Origin: Cristatella mucedo
Lineage: Eukaryota > Bryozoa > Phylactolaemata > Cristatellidae
DNA length: 64,000 nucleotides
NCBI GenBank assembly: GCA_009760855.2
Contig: WPIO01000224.1
Location: forward strand, 163,501-227,500
Reading direction: 5' to 3'
Position numbers and translations under genes: made by a program. Shown in pieces: positions 1 to 13,299 of this stretch (position 1 is its first letter; each line of letters begins with the position of its first letter). Below the pieces are notes generated by a model. The model saw nothing but the letters and a program-made list of their open reading frames with translations. It was not told the DNA's origin and did not search any database.

Positions 1-2340
1 AATAGATTTCATTGCTTCAACAACTAGCCGCCCTAAAAATATTCTTAGCAGGCAGAATTTTCCAAGGTCTCATCCACATCTGTGGCATCGATGGAGCGCC
101 ACCTGAAATCATGGCAATGCTGAGGTACTTGCTATTGTGATTACAAAAATTTGAGAATAAATTAATACTAATTTTATACATGACGCAGTAAATATTACAC
201 GCTAATTAAATTTAAATCAAAATATCTTTCAGTGATCTCAATTTTTCAAATTTATCTGCTTTCACAGTTTCGGATCTCTTGGCTTTTCTCTCTTTCTCTG
301 CGTTAGTTTTTAAATAACCTCTTGAAAAAGGCATTTATCGATTTATCGTAATCACTTCTGACATCCCCTAGAGTTTTGGGTAAGTGTTCAGCATAGGCTC
401 TAAAGTTTCTTATGAATTCAACTAAAAATTGCTAGGAAATTAATGGTCAGCTATATTTGTGTTTACAATTGAAGTTTTAGAAGTCGAATATAGCCATAGC
501 ATTTCTTATTGCTAGGATTCCTAGTTGATCTTGATATCGTTAAATATGTTATTTAGCTTAATACTTAAAATTTGGCCCACGCTTTTACTGCGGTAAACTT
601 TTAGTACATAAAAAGCTAAATTCCCGGGTAAATTAAAAAACTTTACAATTTTCTTTAACTTGTTCCTCAATTTTTGAAAAACTTGAAACACTTCTACCTT
701 TAAAATATAAAAGAAGTCAATATAAGCTACACCTAGTTTCACTATACTGACTCGACTAATCGTTAGATGCCAAAACATTGTTCTTATTACGATGGCTTTT
801 CAATATTCCAAGACCTATGCGTCTTCTTTAATTTCAGCATTGTGTCCAACCAGGGCTTTAAGAACACTGAAAACAGGTTAGGCTTGAAGCCATCTACAGA
901 AATATTTCCTAATAATTGCTTGTTCATCGAATCATCGACATTTTTTATTTTTGGTGCAAAATACTTGCTTAATCTACGGATGCTTTAGTAAATATTGAAA
1001 ATACCTTTAGACAGGTTTTTAACACGTAGCATCTTGGCTAAACTTGTATCTCATATTTCCACTGTTTATTGGGCAGGTTTAAATTGCAGAGCGGTAGCAG
1101 ACCTGAAATAGTCAATGCACTGCAATAGTTTTCGAATTTAGTAACTTATAATTTTCCAGTATCAGTAAAACTAAAGCTGGAGAAATATTAGTCTTTGGGC
1201 ATAAATTTCATTATCCGATTCCCGAAATATTTTTGTAGCAGTTTCAGCTGCAATTAGGATCACCGGTGCGACAAAACCTGTTGGGAAACTGAGAATTCTG
1301 CACTTTTTTATCACAATCTACATGTTTGGACGCTTTTAGCAGTATATGAAAGCGGGACCATTTTGTTTTAAATTTTACTTATGAATACTGTGATCCTAGA
1401 CCAAAATGTGAGATCATTTATGAGGCTCCCATCTTTGACTTATTATTAATAAAGTTTTATTTCGAAACATCTTGAGCGCTGTCAACTTTATCTAAATGTA
1501 AGAGTTGCTATTGTATCACCCGTTTAACTCTGTCGTTACTCAGCAGTCATGGCCATGCTTGAATTCCTAATGACAAAATAACTACAAAATATCAGTAACA
1601 CTTCATATGAATATACGGTCTAAAGTCAAGTTTCTAGCATTCGGACTACGAGAAATTAAATTTCTTCTAGAAAAGAGAGATATCCCTCCGCTACTGGATA
1701 ACAAACCATAACCTTCAGCTACAGCTATACAAACTCTGCTGTCTATCTTAAATAAAACGGCATTATTTAATCCTTGAAATTAGTTGCTAATAGCCCAGTT
1801 ACGTAATGACGCTAAGAGCTAATTCTTTGGCGATTACCACGTTGACTGGCTGAAACCTTTCTTGTGAACTCTGGGAATAACTTTCAGAAAATAATACCCT
1901 GCATAATTGGCTGCATACGATCCTGCTATCACTAAATTGCTGCTGCCTACGGTAATTGATTGATGATGAAAGCTACTTAGAATAGACATCCATTTGATTT
2001 AGTCATGGAAACTCGTTTGAAGTCAATGAAATTTATTCTGTAGCCATGATTTCTGAAATTAAACGTGAATAGTTCTGTGCCTGATGCACTACTTTTTGCT
2101 GAATAATTATACACCAGGAAGAATTGTATTTGATCCTACCGTTCATTCTGCACCTGTGTTTTATTACTTCGGTTCAGAAATTGATTGTTTACCAAATCAA
2201 AGCTCAAGAACCAAATGCTTTGGACCATTCATGGGTCCTAAGTAACCTCAGCTTTATTGTGCATTCTCCTGGTCGGTGTGAATTGTTTCTGAATAATTAT
2301 AGTGAAAGCGCAATAAGTCTTACATTAATTAATAGGGGTA
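1..2340. other. Unassigned AT-rich sequence
   Basis: I see no supported gene or recognisable repeat here. Short open frames (for example 521-778 minus and 767-988 plus) have low-complexity, AT-driven composition and no family resemblance. Confidence 0.4.
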
Positions 2341-2348
2341 TAATAATG

Positions 2349-2470
2349 GTGAGCCGTGATGGCGCACTAGATAAGGTGGTTGCTTTTCCCTATCTTGGTC
2401 CCGATATCGTGGGTTGTAATCCTTCGGTGAGCGATCCTTCATCGCCTTTGTCTATTTATCTAATATATAT
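2349..2470 (+). mobile_element. SINE-2 copy (tRNA-derived), truncated
   Basis: It begins GGTGAGCCGTGATGGCGCAC and carries a box B relative, GGTTGTAATCC, at 2412-2422. It then shares the GAGCGATCCTT..ATCGCC block with the copies at 25631, 42477 and 52511. The 3' half is missing; it ends in an AT tail. Confidence 0.75.
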
Positions 2471-2989
2471 GTAGAAGAATCAATCACTACAGCTTAATAT
2501 TCCTTGACCATTCAAGTATTTTGCAAATTGAAAATTACTTCCACTCAAAATATGAATTTTTCATTCACCAAGATACATTTCGCCACGTCAACGTATTATC
2601 TACGATGTTTTCAATAATACGTGCACTTAACTTTTATGCATTGTATTCTAAACTTTCGAGGGATAAGAAATTAACAAATAGCACTTGAAAATTGAATGCA
2701 AATAAAAGTAGGGTTTAGTTAGATAGTGGTGATATAATGACTTTATATAGCTCTAAAAAAAATTAATCACAATCTTGATGCTTTAATACTCTCCATGCAA
2801 ACGAATCAATAGCCAAGGGCTCATGATATGCATGGTATCAAACATGCAATAGTCAAGACATGTCATACCTTAGCAAGCATGGTATCTTGCAAACTAAGAC
2901 GATCGTTGCTACAGCTTTATAGTATGGGGTTTTTGTGCTTCTTCTGCTTCTTTTCACAAGTTTTACCCTTCCTCTTGCCGTTGTAATTG

Positions 2990-4010
2990 CAAAACAAAAT
3001 CTAGGTTATTACATTAACTAAACGACACAGATGTGTACCTGTGCTTTTATCCCTCTCAGACCTTCAGCCATCAATTTCTCTGAACTCCTATACTGCCTGT
3101 TCGCACACACACTTAGCATTACACTTTCTTAAATTAAATGACGACAAAACCAACTTTATTGCTATGAGAGAACTATACGTGACTCAGAAAATAGAAATCT
3201 TGATGATCAGAATCAGCCATGATTGCATAACTTCATGAATCATCTTACGAAATCTGGGTGTGATGATTTAAATTGACCAATGAGTGACCAAATTAGCTCC
3301 ACAGTTACGTCTTCCTACTTTCAGGGACTTAACGTTGCCCAAACTCGGGCATCGTCTGACAGGGATGCCATATCCAAACTGGATCAATCCTATACGGCAT
3401 TCCGTCTCCACTACAGTAACTTCCTGTTTGCTGGTCTACCAGTTTTTTCAGTCAGATTACTACGGTTGGTAAAACTCTTCATCTAGGCTTCCTTGCATTG
3501 AGCAGTTACCACTCTAGTCGCTTCTCGTCAACTTTTACTAGCTCTCAATCAGGTAGCACGTCGAATCCAAGGTTATGTTGCTCATTTTTTAGCTCTATCA
3601 CTCTCTTTCTCTGGCATTGCTGTCAGAACTACTCCCGAGCTAGACTAGACATCGTACGACCCACAAAGAAATATTTAGAGACCTAACCTTCAGTTTATTT
3701 GCTCCAAAAGCCTGAAAATTACTTCCGACTTACTTCATGACATCCTCTGACTTGAATAAATTAAAAGATTAGCACGAAAGTATCTGTTTCTCTCCGCATT
3801 TTGATTTTTTCATTGTACGTTTGCTGACACTATACAAGTCGTCACTAACCTTATTTACTATATGTTGACAATGTGCATTTATCTCTAATCACACTATGCT
3901 ACTTGATATCGTGTACGTTCTCACTAATAATATGATCTTTCTTCTCAAGAGCATCTATAAAGTTTCTGCTTAGACATTAAGCTCTCTGAGGGTGTTGTAC
4001 AAATGTATCA
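2990..4010 (+). mobile_element. CR1-like family A LINE, degraded 3' half
   Basis: Broken frames encode the post-RT region (LNDDKTNF, STVTSSYFQ and the CNSLLAGLP-like block FLFAGLP). It ends with the family 3' motif (TTAAGCTCTCTGAGGG at about 3977). There are many stops and frameshifts, so it is not functional. Confidence 0.75.
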
Positions 4011-4319
4011 ACTCTAGCTTGATAGCACTGGACGAATATTTTAGAATAGTACTTGGTATATAATACACTGTAGAGTATGCAATGACGAGTATATTTCTAG
4101 GCATGATAATTGAAACAATGCAGCAATGGGCGATAAAGACGATCATGGCAGGAGCGTGCATTTACTGAGAAGTATTCATAAGTGTATGCTATTTTCTCAC
4201 GAGTTGAATGACCTCTATGTCAAATTTCTTAAATAATAACTTCTCCCGTTTCTTACCATTTAATCTCTTAATTGGAAAAATATGGTGTTCCTGGGTATGT
4301 GTCTTTACTCTACTAATTT

Positions 4320-4640
4320 TTACTCCTTATGTAATGTAATGTATCTCTGTCAGTAACTCCACAAAGTCATAAAGACCATGTGGGTATTACGCAGGAGAGT
4401 TTTGTATAGCACACTCACAGCCTAAGCGGCTTTCGGTACGCATTCGGTAGCCAACAGACTTCGTCTCACGCAACAAAGAGAAAGTGGGAAGCATAGCAGA
4501 GTTAGGAGAGCAGTTGAGGTAGTGAGTAGCATAGAAGTAGCAGTTCAGGACCGCTGAAAAAGATGTGCCATAGTCGGCATCAGGAGAGTATGCATGTTTA
4601 AGCAACATACCAGTGTTATGTTCCGTTTTCGATGCAGCCT
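4320..4640 (-). mobile_element. CR1-like family B LINE, 3' end fragment
   Basis: It shares the GCAGGAGAGTTTTG and AAGCGGCTTTCGGTA blocks with 8150-8290, 33485-33620 and (plus strand) 41340-41400. The frame DYGTSFSAVLNCYFYATHYL matches the C-terminal tail in the larger 8.0-9.7 kb copy. Confidence 0.7.
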
Positions 4641-4929
4641 AGGTGCTATAATAGTGCTCATATTAGATCGATAGCACAAAATACTTCAGAGCCGTAACTT
4701 CTGACTTTCTAGAGTTTACTAAAAAGCGAATTATTTCCCTAGAGCTTAAGCAAATTCGCACGGCAAAAGCAAAACAACTTGATCGCCATGCTGTGCCAGA
4801 CAGTAAGTTGCTAAGTTGCTTGTACATTTTGTTTTAATTATAAAAGAATGGAATGTCACATAGATAATAGAAAGGCAGTAAAAGATAAGCACGGCCAATT
4901 TCTGGATGATTTAATACTTTTTTAAATAG

Positions 4930-6290
4930 TTGCCGCTTTTGCTAGAGTCATTGCAATCGATTTCAGAAAGTTGCCTGAGATTATATGTAGGCATGGCGTT
5001 AAATGGAAATGATCGAGCTTTAAAAAACAGTATCCAGTCGTACAAAAGATCAAGAAGAAAGTTGTTATTTCACCAAGTACGGATTAGAACAGCTGGCAGT
5101 ATTTTCCTGTTCAATGCTGCCAATAGCCCAGCATTCGTGAGATCAAACGCTCACAAATGGTTGCAATTATGTATGCACACATTGAAATACAATGTGACCT
5201 GAAAATGAACTAGAGATTCACACCGCCTACTTGTGCTCGATTTCCGAAGGATTGCAGTATTAAACTGCTTCATATAATTAATATTAATGGGGCTAATGTC
5301 ACTTGCCATTCATTATCCGTGATTGGGCGCTCGCGAATAATTAAAACCATCAGTGAATACTTAAAACACAGTGCGCCTTCATTTTCAAAGATTTTTTGAG
5401 GTTCGCCCACCAATGATCATGAATAATAAATTACTGCTTTTCACTAACCATAGCAGTCAATTGCTATGCATTGCCAAAAGTTGAAAGCTTGAAATTGGTT
5501 GAAAGTGTGTGAACACAGTGGAATTAGATTTGGAACTTCACAGAGGATATTTGTGGCCACTTTTTATGGATTGTGGTATTGAATTGGCTATTGCGTTTAA
5601 CTGTCATACGATTGTACATGCTCCATGGGTTGAAGCGATTTAGTGCAGTTTATTGTCATACTCAAGAAATTTAGGAGCTTCCCTCAGCACCTTTCTGAAT
5701 TTTTTTATAGATCATAATGGATAGCAGTATTCTTCGGGCAAATGCAGCCTGCCGCCATGCATTGCATGAGATACAACATAGACGATTGGTTAACATAGTG
5801 AGAATTATTTTGAGAAACGCGCAAAAATTATGTAAGCGATAAGAAACTTAAGTTCAAATAATTCGGATTTATTTGAGACGATTTCTGTTATTTACTCCAG
5901 CTTGTACTGTCAATTGCCATGCATTGCCCGGCGATTTTATTGCAAAGGATGTTGGAAATAAAATGGTCTGTGATTGAACACAGTGATGTGCAATAAGAAT
6001 TATGTGCAACGAGAATTGAAGCATTGTACTGACAATTTGTGTTCGATTTGCAGTGGATTGTAGAGAATTAAAGCTTTGAGCCAAGCCATTTCAGTCGATT
6101 GCCATTCATTGCCTGAGATTTTTCGTGTGCTATGGGTTAAAATAATTTAATTGCATGTGGAAAATAGTGCACTGGAATATATATATTCAAAATTTAAGTT
6201 TCAAGAAACTCCTTTCCGGGTCTTTATTTGCTGGCTTCATTTGCATTCCTGATATGACCCGGGCCATTGCAGCCGATTAAAGTTCGTCGC
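4930..6290. repeat. Diverged tandem repeat (units of about 450 bp with sub-repeats)
   Basis: The motif CAATTGCYATGCATTGCC appears at about 5459 and 5911. A related pair, CTTGCCATTCATT / CCGCCATGCATTGC, appears at about 5300 and 5752. Both pairs are 452 bases apart. GAACACAGTG recurs (5513, 5978), as does TTGTGYTCGATTT followed by GGATTG and ATTAAA (5233 and 6030). The units are strongly diverged. No coding function is seen, although short frames cross it. Confidence 0.45.
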
Positions 6291-6408
6291 AAGGGAATTC
6301 CCCTGAAACCTCTAGCTCAATTACGTGAGTAAGCTTCGGTCGTCTTGTTGTGGGTGCAGGAGATTTTGGTGGATTGGACCGGGCCATTGATCGGCAGTCA
6401 ATAAAAAT

Positions 6409-6791
6409 CTATTTCCTGATAATGCCAATGCTGAACAGTGAGAATATTTTTAGAACTGCGAACTGATTCTCTAGTGAATCCTTAATATGACTATCACTGA
6501 CGGGATTACAAACTGTGAGCAGAGCGGTTTTAATGCTTGCCTTCTGGTCGAGGGCTGTACCACGTTCGCCTGAGTAGGATATCTTCCCAAACTCCAAACA
6601 ACCTGCAGTCGTATCACCGACAAATCGCTTCCAGCTAATTATCCCGTACGAGTAAGCAGCGATGAGGTATCTTTTGTTAGCTAAGTACCTGGGCTTCTGA
6701 ACACCCACGACAAATTCTCCGTCTTTACAGCTCAAAATTACTTGTGATGCCGGTATGTATTTGATAATGTGGCCTCGGGTCTGCTCAAAAA
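6409..6791 (-). CDS. Unrecognised open reading frame, possible exon of another gene
   Basis: An open frame of about 129 codons runs on the minus strand to a stop at 6409. A good acceptor (GCTTTTTGAGCAG) would start an exon in phase 0 near 6762. The sequence has mixed, protein-like composition, several cysteines and glycine-rich turns (for example SYSGERGTALDQ). It does not resemble the LINE proteins of this window or the Ig exons: cysteine and tryptophan spacing does not fit an Ig fold. Possible donors (GTAATC, GTCAGT) fall inside the frame near 6500. I do not recognise the product. It could be an exon of a gene lying downstream of the receptor, an unlisted mobile-element fragment, or a chance open frame. 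Confidence 0.25.
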
Positions 6792-6799
6792 GCAACATT

Positions 6800-7309
6800 A
6801 TTATTGTTCAACTAGATCAAAAAATGTATGAATACATTAATCCTTTGCTTATCGTAATAAATCAATTTTAGACTCTACCACAATAAGAGATGTTCCGCGA
6901 AGTAGGATTCTTTATGTATAAATCAAATATTCTCACACTGATAGCGTATAAAACTTTTTCATAACCTTCTAATTACGTTTTTTAACATTATTAGAGCCCT
7001 CTTTACATGAAATAGCACCCCTATAGTCTCCATTACAATCGTATTACCCAGTGAATTAGACAAATAAGAGAAAATATTACTTACTAGACGCTCCAACTAT
7101 CATACTATTATTACTGTGGTTGCACCTGGCGTGGAAGGATTCGTGGATGCGCTCGAATACATCAGCCAGCATTCCATACATACAGTAATATTAATTTTAA
7201 TGGAAAGACAGTGGTACATAATTGGCAGCCAAACACGTGCTGTATCATTTTCACCATCTCGATCAACTTTTTAATAAATGTATTTGAAAAACCATGGTAG
7301 AGCCAAGCC
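6800..7309. other. Unassigned sequence
   Basis: It is AT-rich, with no open frame, splice pattern or repeat resemblance that I can support. Confidence 0.35.
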
Positions 7310-7822
7310 ATCAAAGTCGAAGCTCAAAGCGGCTAGAGACAATTGTATTGTGAAGTCCCGTCGTCTAGATATAGGTCCGGAAGGACCAAGCTGCCACTTG
7401 CCTCAGCACAACAGTCAATGATCACTGGCTGTCACACATGATACAGCAAAGCTTCTACCACATTTTTTCATGACAATGTCACACCTGCCTATCCATCAGC
7501 ATCACGGAACGGCAGTGGCAGAGCTGGTGAGGTAGAGACTGTTACATCTCTAGAAGCCGGTGGCTAGTCTTGATCAATTTGATGTGACTTTACGGAGAAT
7601 CAGGAGGATGCATCGTCACAATGACGATCCGAGTACATTGTGCTATGGGTAGCAGTCGGTCTTGAATGTACCACGGCACCTTCCTTGATCATTATGAGAA
7701 GCTACCCTGCTGTTGATCTTAAAGCGGCAGGCCCCTACCAGCAAACGTAAAGTGCCTAAAAAGAGATTTAGTTCGCTTAGGGCGCTATATCAAATGTATT
7801 ACCATTATTATTATTATTACAG
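7310..7822 (+). mobile_element. Candidate non-autonomous element with a family A LINE tail
   Basis: About 420 bases of moderately GC-rich non-coding sequence, unlike anything else in the window, run directly into the family A 3' end. The tail includes GTAAAGTGCC, AGAGATTTAGTTC, GGGCGCTATATCAAATG and (ATT)n, at about 7745-7820. The upstream part does not match the LINE 3' UTR seen in other copies. It could be a SINE-like or chimeric retrotranscript; the left edge is uncertain. Confidence 0.4.
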
Positions 7823-8019
7823 CGTGCAACAATATGTGCGGAGAAGGTCCAGTTAAGTTAATCTTGGCAAACTATGAGACACCTGCATGGCACATTACAT
7901 GTTATATACATGGCTGCAAAGTTTTAGAATGAATATAAACTCCAGAATGCACTGGCTGGTAGATCTGCAAGCAGTCTTACAAGAATTCTTGCCGGAATAC
8001 CACTGATGGTAGGTCAAAC

Positions 8020-9720
8020 TTTAACGACGAATCCCAGCATATTCAGGCCGAAGTATTTGGAATTTTACCTGCCTGAAATTACATTGTGCTCTGTAGAAGT
8101 CGTTAGGATCATTGCATTCATTACAGGAAGCCGCATATGTAATATAATTTAATGCATCTCCGTCTGTCACTCTAGAAAAGCCATTAAGACTATAGGGGTG
8201 TTTCGCAGGAGAGTTTTGCATAGACCACTCACAGCTTAAGCGGCTTTCGGTAGGCATTCGGTACCCCACAGACTTCGTCTCGCGCTACAAAAGGAAAGTG
8301 GGAAGAATAGTAGAGTCAGGAGAGGAGTTGAGGTAGTAAGTAGCATGGAAGTAGCAGCTCAGGACCGCTGAAAAATATGAGCCATAGTCGGCAGCAGGAG
8401 AGTACTTGTCGTTAGGTACGAACTGGGGAAGCAAATTCCACAGTCTAGGACCTACAGAGCTAAAGCTTCTGTCGCCAACGGTCTTCAAGCTGAGGAATGG
8501 AACAGCTAACTTTTTGTCCACACAGGACTTGAGGGCGTGAAGAGGCTGAAACTGGTTCAGCAGTTCAGCTAGGTATAGAGTAGCCAAGCTGTGGCAGATC
8601 TTGAGGGTCAGCATAAGAACTTTGCTCTGTATCCGTTGATCAACCAACAGCCATCCTAGCTCTTTTAGCAAAGGAGATGCGTGTTCAAACCTCAGGGACT
8701 TGAAAACTATCCTTGCAGCCATATTAATTTCCATTTTCAGTGGCCTAGTTGCTTTGTTAGGTATCTCAGCCAATGGGGAATTATAATAATCAAGCTAAGA
8801 CAGAACTAATGAGCTGGTTAAATTGTTTGCAAGCCACCGTGGAAGACAACTCCTAATCTTAGATAGGGATCGGATGTGATGGCTAACTGTAGAAGCAGTC
8901 TTCTGAATGAAACTTTTACAATTTAGGCAGCTTTCAAAAACGACACCTAAATTTTGATCACGTGGTGATGATTGAACTACAGCATCACCTATTAGAAGAG
9001 CAAAGCCTTGTCATCCACCCACACGCTTAGGGTTTCCTATGAGCAGCAGTTCGGTTGTATCGTCATTTTATTTCAAGAGGTTTTCCATCATCCAGGATTG
9101 ACTGTCAGTAAGGCAAACATTCAGCTTATCAGCTGCTGCAGCTGATTCCAACTGTTTGAATTTACGTGATATCCCATTCCAAGATCTTTTTCCCAGGGGT
9201 TAAGTTTTAATGGAGATTAGCAAGGAACCGAGGACAGACCCTCGAGTTATTCCACGGGTGACCCGTCTCGTGTGTGAGACCTTACCCCTACACGACACGG
9301 ATTGAACACGATCAGACAAGTACCGTTTAAATCACGTCAATGTTTCGTCTGCCAGACCGATCGTTGTTCTCGTTATATTAGAACATCATGATCAACACGA
9401 TGTCAAAGGTAGCTGATAGATCTATAAGAGATACAGCGGTGACATTCCCGTCATTGCTGCCATATAGAATGTCATTATTAACGCGGAGGAGAGCAGTTTC
9501 TATGACGTGCTGCCTCTTGAATCCCGATTGAAATGTTTCTGACATTACGTGCAACCAGCTGCTTAGCGACAATTTTCAAGAATCTTGGACAATAAGAAAA
9601 GAAGGTAAACCAATCGATAGTTTTCAAGGACCTCTGAATCTAATCCAGGCTTCTTAAATATCTGAATGTGCGCTCTCGCTGTGCGGGTCTGGGTCCATCT
9701 GAACTTTGCTATCAGTAATT
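8020..9720 (-). mobile_element. CR1-like family B LINE, largest copy (RT to 3' end, decayed)
   Basis: Reading leftwards, broken frames give an RT segment (ETALLRVNNDI followed by LIDLSATFDI, the RT motif A region with the aspartate kept) near 9378-9572. Then comes the C-terminal CR1 domain at 8285-8773 (MAARIVFKSL, LYLAELLNQFQP, GDRSFSSVGPRLWNLLP), a conserved part of CR1-clade ORF2. Between them the frame is broken many times. The 3' portion ends in the family B block at 8150-8290. The endonuclease domain is absent. It is a dead copy. Confidence 0.8.
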
Positions 9721-10265
9721 CTTGTCAGATAATTATGATGTCGGAGTCTTGTTGTCTTTTTATGCTGCTGCTACTGTCTGTCATAGGAAGCTGCTTCCTG
9801 GCTCACGGGGAATCAAGGGCCCGTAGATGGCTTAAATATTTATAGATATAAATGTCTATGGAAACTATCCCATACAAAGGATGATAAACTTCAGGTGTAC
9901 TCAAAGGTTTGTGAAACTGTTTCAACTCTGTGATAAAGCTGCGTTACAGTCTGTTATAAGTAGACACACTTAACAAGTAGATTTTGAAATGAAGGGCCTC
10001 TTTAAAACATTCAGAATTCACAGAACACTTGGATTACGTAGCAAGGTGTCCAGGTTTTAAATCACATGATTTCAGCCAATAAATATTATTTCAGCTTTAT
10101 ATTCGTTCTATTTGAAAATAAATTGCAACTGTTCAAACACGAAGAAAATAGATAAATTAAGCAAGGTTATAAAGTGAATTTACCTTAATTAATTTTGCAT
10201 GTAAAAAGAAACTAAACACGCACTTAATTATCACAATATTTAGTGAGTCACTCTAATTCGACCTT

Positions 10266-10496
10266 TATGTTCTTATGCGTGTCGACACTGTATATGCTGC
10301 CACTAACCATACTTGCATGCTGACCCTAGGATGTCACCCCTAACCATGTTATTCTTATTGTTTATTGAGCATGCTACCACTAACCACTCGATTCTGCTTC
10401 CTTTGCATCTAATGGAAAGTGCAAAAAATTATATTAATTTCCTTAAGGGTGCATTATCAAATGCATTGCTATTATTATTATTATTATTATTATGAA
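10266..10496 (+). mobile_element. CR1-like family A LINE, 3' UTR fragment
   Basis: It contains the recurring 3' UTR words GCTGCCACTAACC, TTGCATGCTGACCCT and CACCCCTAACCATGTTAT, and ends in an (ATT)n tail at 10470-10496. It is 5' truncated. Confidence 0.8.
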
Positions 10497-11407
10497 GGCT
10501 GGGAGAGATCAGAGCATAGCCACAGCTGTGTTGCCCAAGTTGCCCCTAATTTGTTAATTAAGCTATTGCACCGTGGTTCCAGTCAGGTGAGGGTAGAGAT
10601 GGTCGATAACGACTTTATGAGTAGAATTATCAAAGACTGTAAAAAATAAAGCTAAACAAGCGGAGAGATTTTTAAAAAGGTTTTCATTTATGTGAAGGTC
10701 GCAATCTACCCTAAGCAATACTGACTCTGTCCAGAATTTAAGCCTACAGCCAGACGAACGCCCTTTCTAGCCTTTCCGGAGAAAGAGTTTAGCTAGCCTG
10801 CCGCCTTTTGTTATGGTAAATTTATTATAAACGGCAGTGCACAGACTGGGCAGAAGTTTCTAAAGTTTTCAGGACTAGTGTTACCTTTTAGTTTTGAAGT
10901 GTTCAGGAAGAAAAGCAGATGCTGAGGATGGCATGCTGGTCAGTTGCATTTTATTGCATTGCAGACGGTCTGCAGGTATTTCTTCTAGTACGCTTGCAGT
11001 CTTCTTTCACTGAGAAATGAACTTTAAAATGTACGAGGCTAATAAATTACCTTACCCTGACCTAAATGCAGTAGCTTTCTGATAATCGAAGCTATTTGGA
11101 TTTGAGGCTCCTAGATAAAACGTCTGCAAATATGGGCACAGCTGATTTAACCAAGATTAGGCCACCTTCGTGCTGACGCCCAGCCCAAGTAACAAACCAA
11201 AAAGATTCCAAAAATCAAAAATTTTTATTCTGGTCTCTTGTTGTCCTGCTTCTAGCAAGTACTAAAATCCTTAAGTTTTGTTACAGATGTTAGCTATTAG
11301 ACTCGGGTATCGGATCAAGTCGTCGGTGTTGGATTGAGGACATTTATAATAGATTCTCAGCTGCCTGTATTTTTATCTGCTATATCCTCTTTGGTGTCTT
11401 GCTCGTT

Positions 11408-12540
11408 AATTATAATTATAATAACATACATACACTTGCTAAGGCACCCTCGGAGAACTCAATCTCTTTCTAGGCGCTTTAAATTTGCTGCAAAAGAAAC
11501 ACGATCGAGTGGTGAGTGGCATCATGCATCAGGCATCATGATAAGCATGATAAACTTGGGCATCATGATAAACAACATTAATAACATGGTTATGGGTGAC
11601 ATGCACAGAGTCAGCATGCAGTGTGGTTAGTGGCAGCATGCACATTGTCAAAAGACATAAGCACGTAAAGGACGAATCACAGGGACCCACTAAATGCTGT
11701 CCTAAATAGGTGTGTTTTAAAGTTCTTTTTAAATGTGGTCAGGTCAAGGGATGTTCTGACCCAGGTCGGGAGGAAGTTCCATGCTTTGGGAGCATACGAA
11801 CTAAATGCACGGTCTCCAAAGGATTTGAGATTTGAACAAGGTATGGGTAAACAGTTAGATTCCGAAAAGCGGGTGTTACGATGCTTAGCCTGGTGGGGGA
11901 GGAGATCTGATGGGTAGGCCGGAGCCAAAGACTGAAGGAACCCAAAAGTAAGCGACAAAACCTTGAAACCTGTTCGTCGCTTCTTGACTGATAACAAGTG
12001 CAGGTCAGCGAGAATCGTTGTGATATGGCAACTGCAACGCTCGCGACAGACAAGCCTAGCTGCAGAGCTTTTACAAGCTGTAAGCGCCTGATTGCACACG
12101 CCGGTAAGCCAGCAAGCAGTGAGTTACAGAAGTCGAGACGGGATGTCACAAATGCATGGACCAACTGCGATGTGGTATACCTATCTAAACAATACCAAAT
12201 TTAAGCAATTTTATGCAGCTGAAAGTAGGCAGACTTGATTGTGGAGTTGATATGGTCGTCTAACGAAAGGTCACTTTGGAACATCACACCTAGATTTCGT
12301 GCAGATTCAAAAGATGATTTGCTGGTAGAGCCACTTTTGAGCGTCAGCGTTTCCAATGTTTCCAATTTCTGAATCACGTTGTTTTGCCCATAACTAGTAA
12401 GCTAGTTTTATCACGATTCAACTTTAAAAAATGTGCTGCCATTTATGTGCGGATGTCATCAATACGTACAGCAAGGGAGTTGAGAGAATTCGACGTGCTT
12501 GTGGGCTGGGAGGGATACAAAGTTAAGGTCGGCTAATGCG
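11408..12540 (-). mobile_element. CR1-like family A LINE, 3' half
   Basis: It starts (3' end) with the CACCCTCGGAGAACTCAATC motif. Two overlapping frames (11677-12099 and 11739-12164) give the CR1 C-terminal domain, including AFVTSRLDFCNSLLAGLPA and RAFSSYAPKAWNFLP, in different registers, so a frameshift lies inside. It is 5' truncated near 12540. Confidence 0.82.
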
Positions 12541-13299
12541 GGCAGTTACCCCGCCTAGTGGTTGCCGGTTAAGACCTCAGGCTTGTGTGATACTTGAGCA
12601 ATGGATAAAGATTTGAGTTAGTAAATAAGGCAAGTCACTACCTTGCAAATTCAATATACAAAAGCAGTAGTTCCCTTAGTATTCAGTTGATTTTCATCAA
12701 ACCTTAAGATTTCAGCCTTTTGGTCCTTTTTTCATTTACCGGCTTTTAAACTACCATTATTACTTAATCCATATTTCTTTATTACCTAAGAATGTGCAAA
12801 AGTGGCATCTAGCGAGTATTATCTGCTCCCCTAGCAGACAATACCTGTATTTCTGCGTCCCCCAACTAAAGTGAGATGATATCAGATATTCTTGAGCCTT
12901 ACAGGTATTTGCAATGCACCCTTTGAAATTTCTAACAGATGCTATAATTGAGTTCCTAATTGCTCTAATCTTGATAACTTGTTATCACAAATTAAAAAAA
13001 CGTAACTGCTAGGTGCAATATACCTACTATTTGATTACTTGAAAATTCCTAATCAATTTCTTCTTTTTTGGCAATGCATAATAAAGGGAAATTTCCATTT
13101 AAGGCATCCATTTGCTTACTGTTGATTGAATACCACTGTATATGTATTTTCCAACCTAATCCTCGTCATTTTGGGTTGACACAAAGTGTGTGGTATATAG
13201 GGGAATCCAACGTTCACATAATTTCATAACATTACATTACAAGCTCTTTAAACATAATATAAACGGCCCTAAGCTGTAAAAAACTTTACATTCCCTGAA

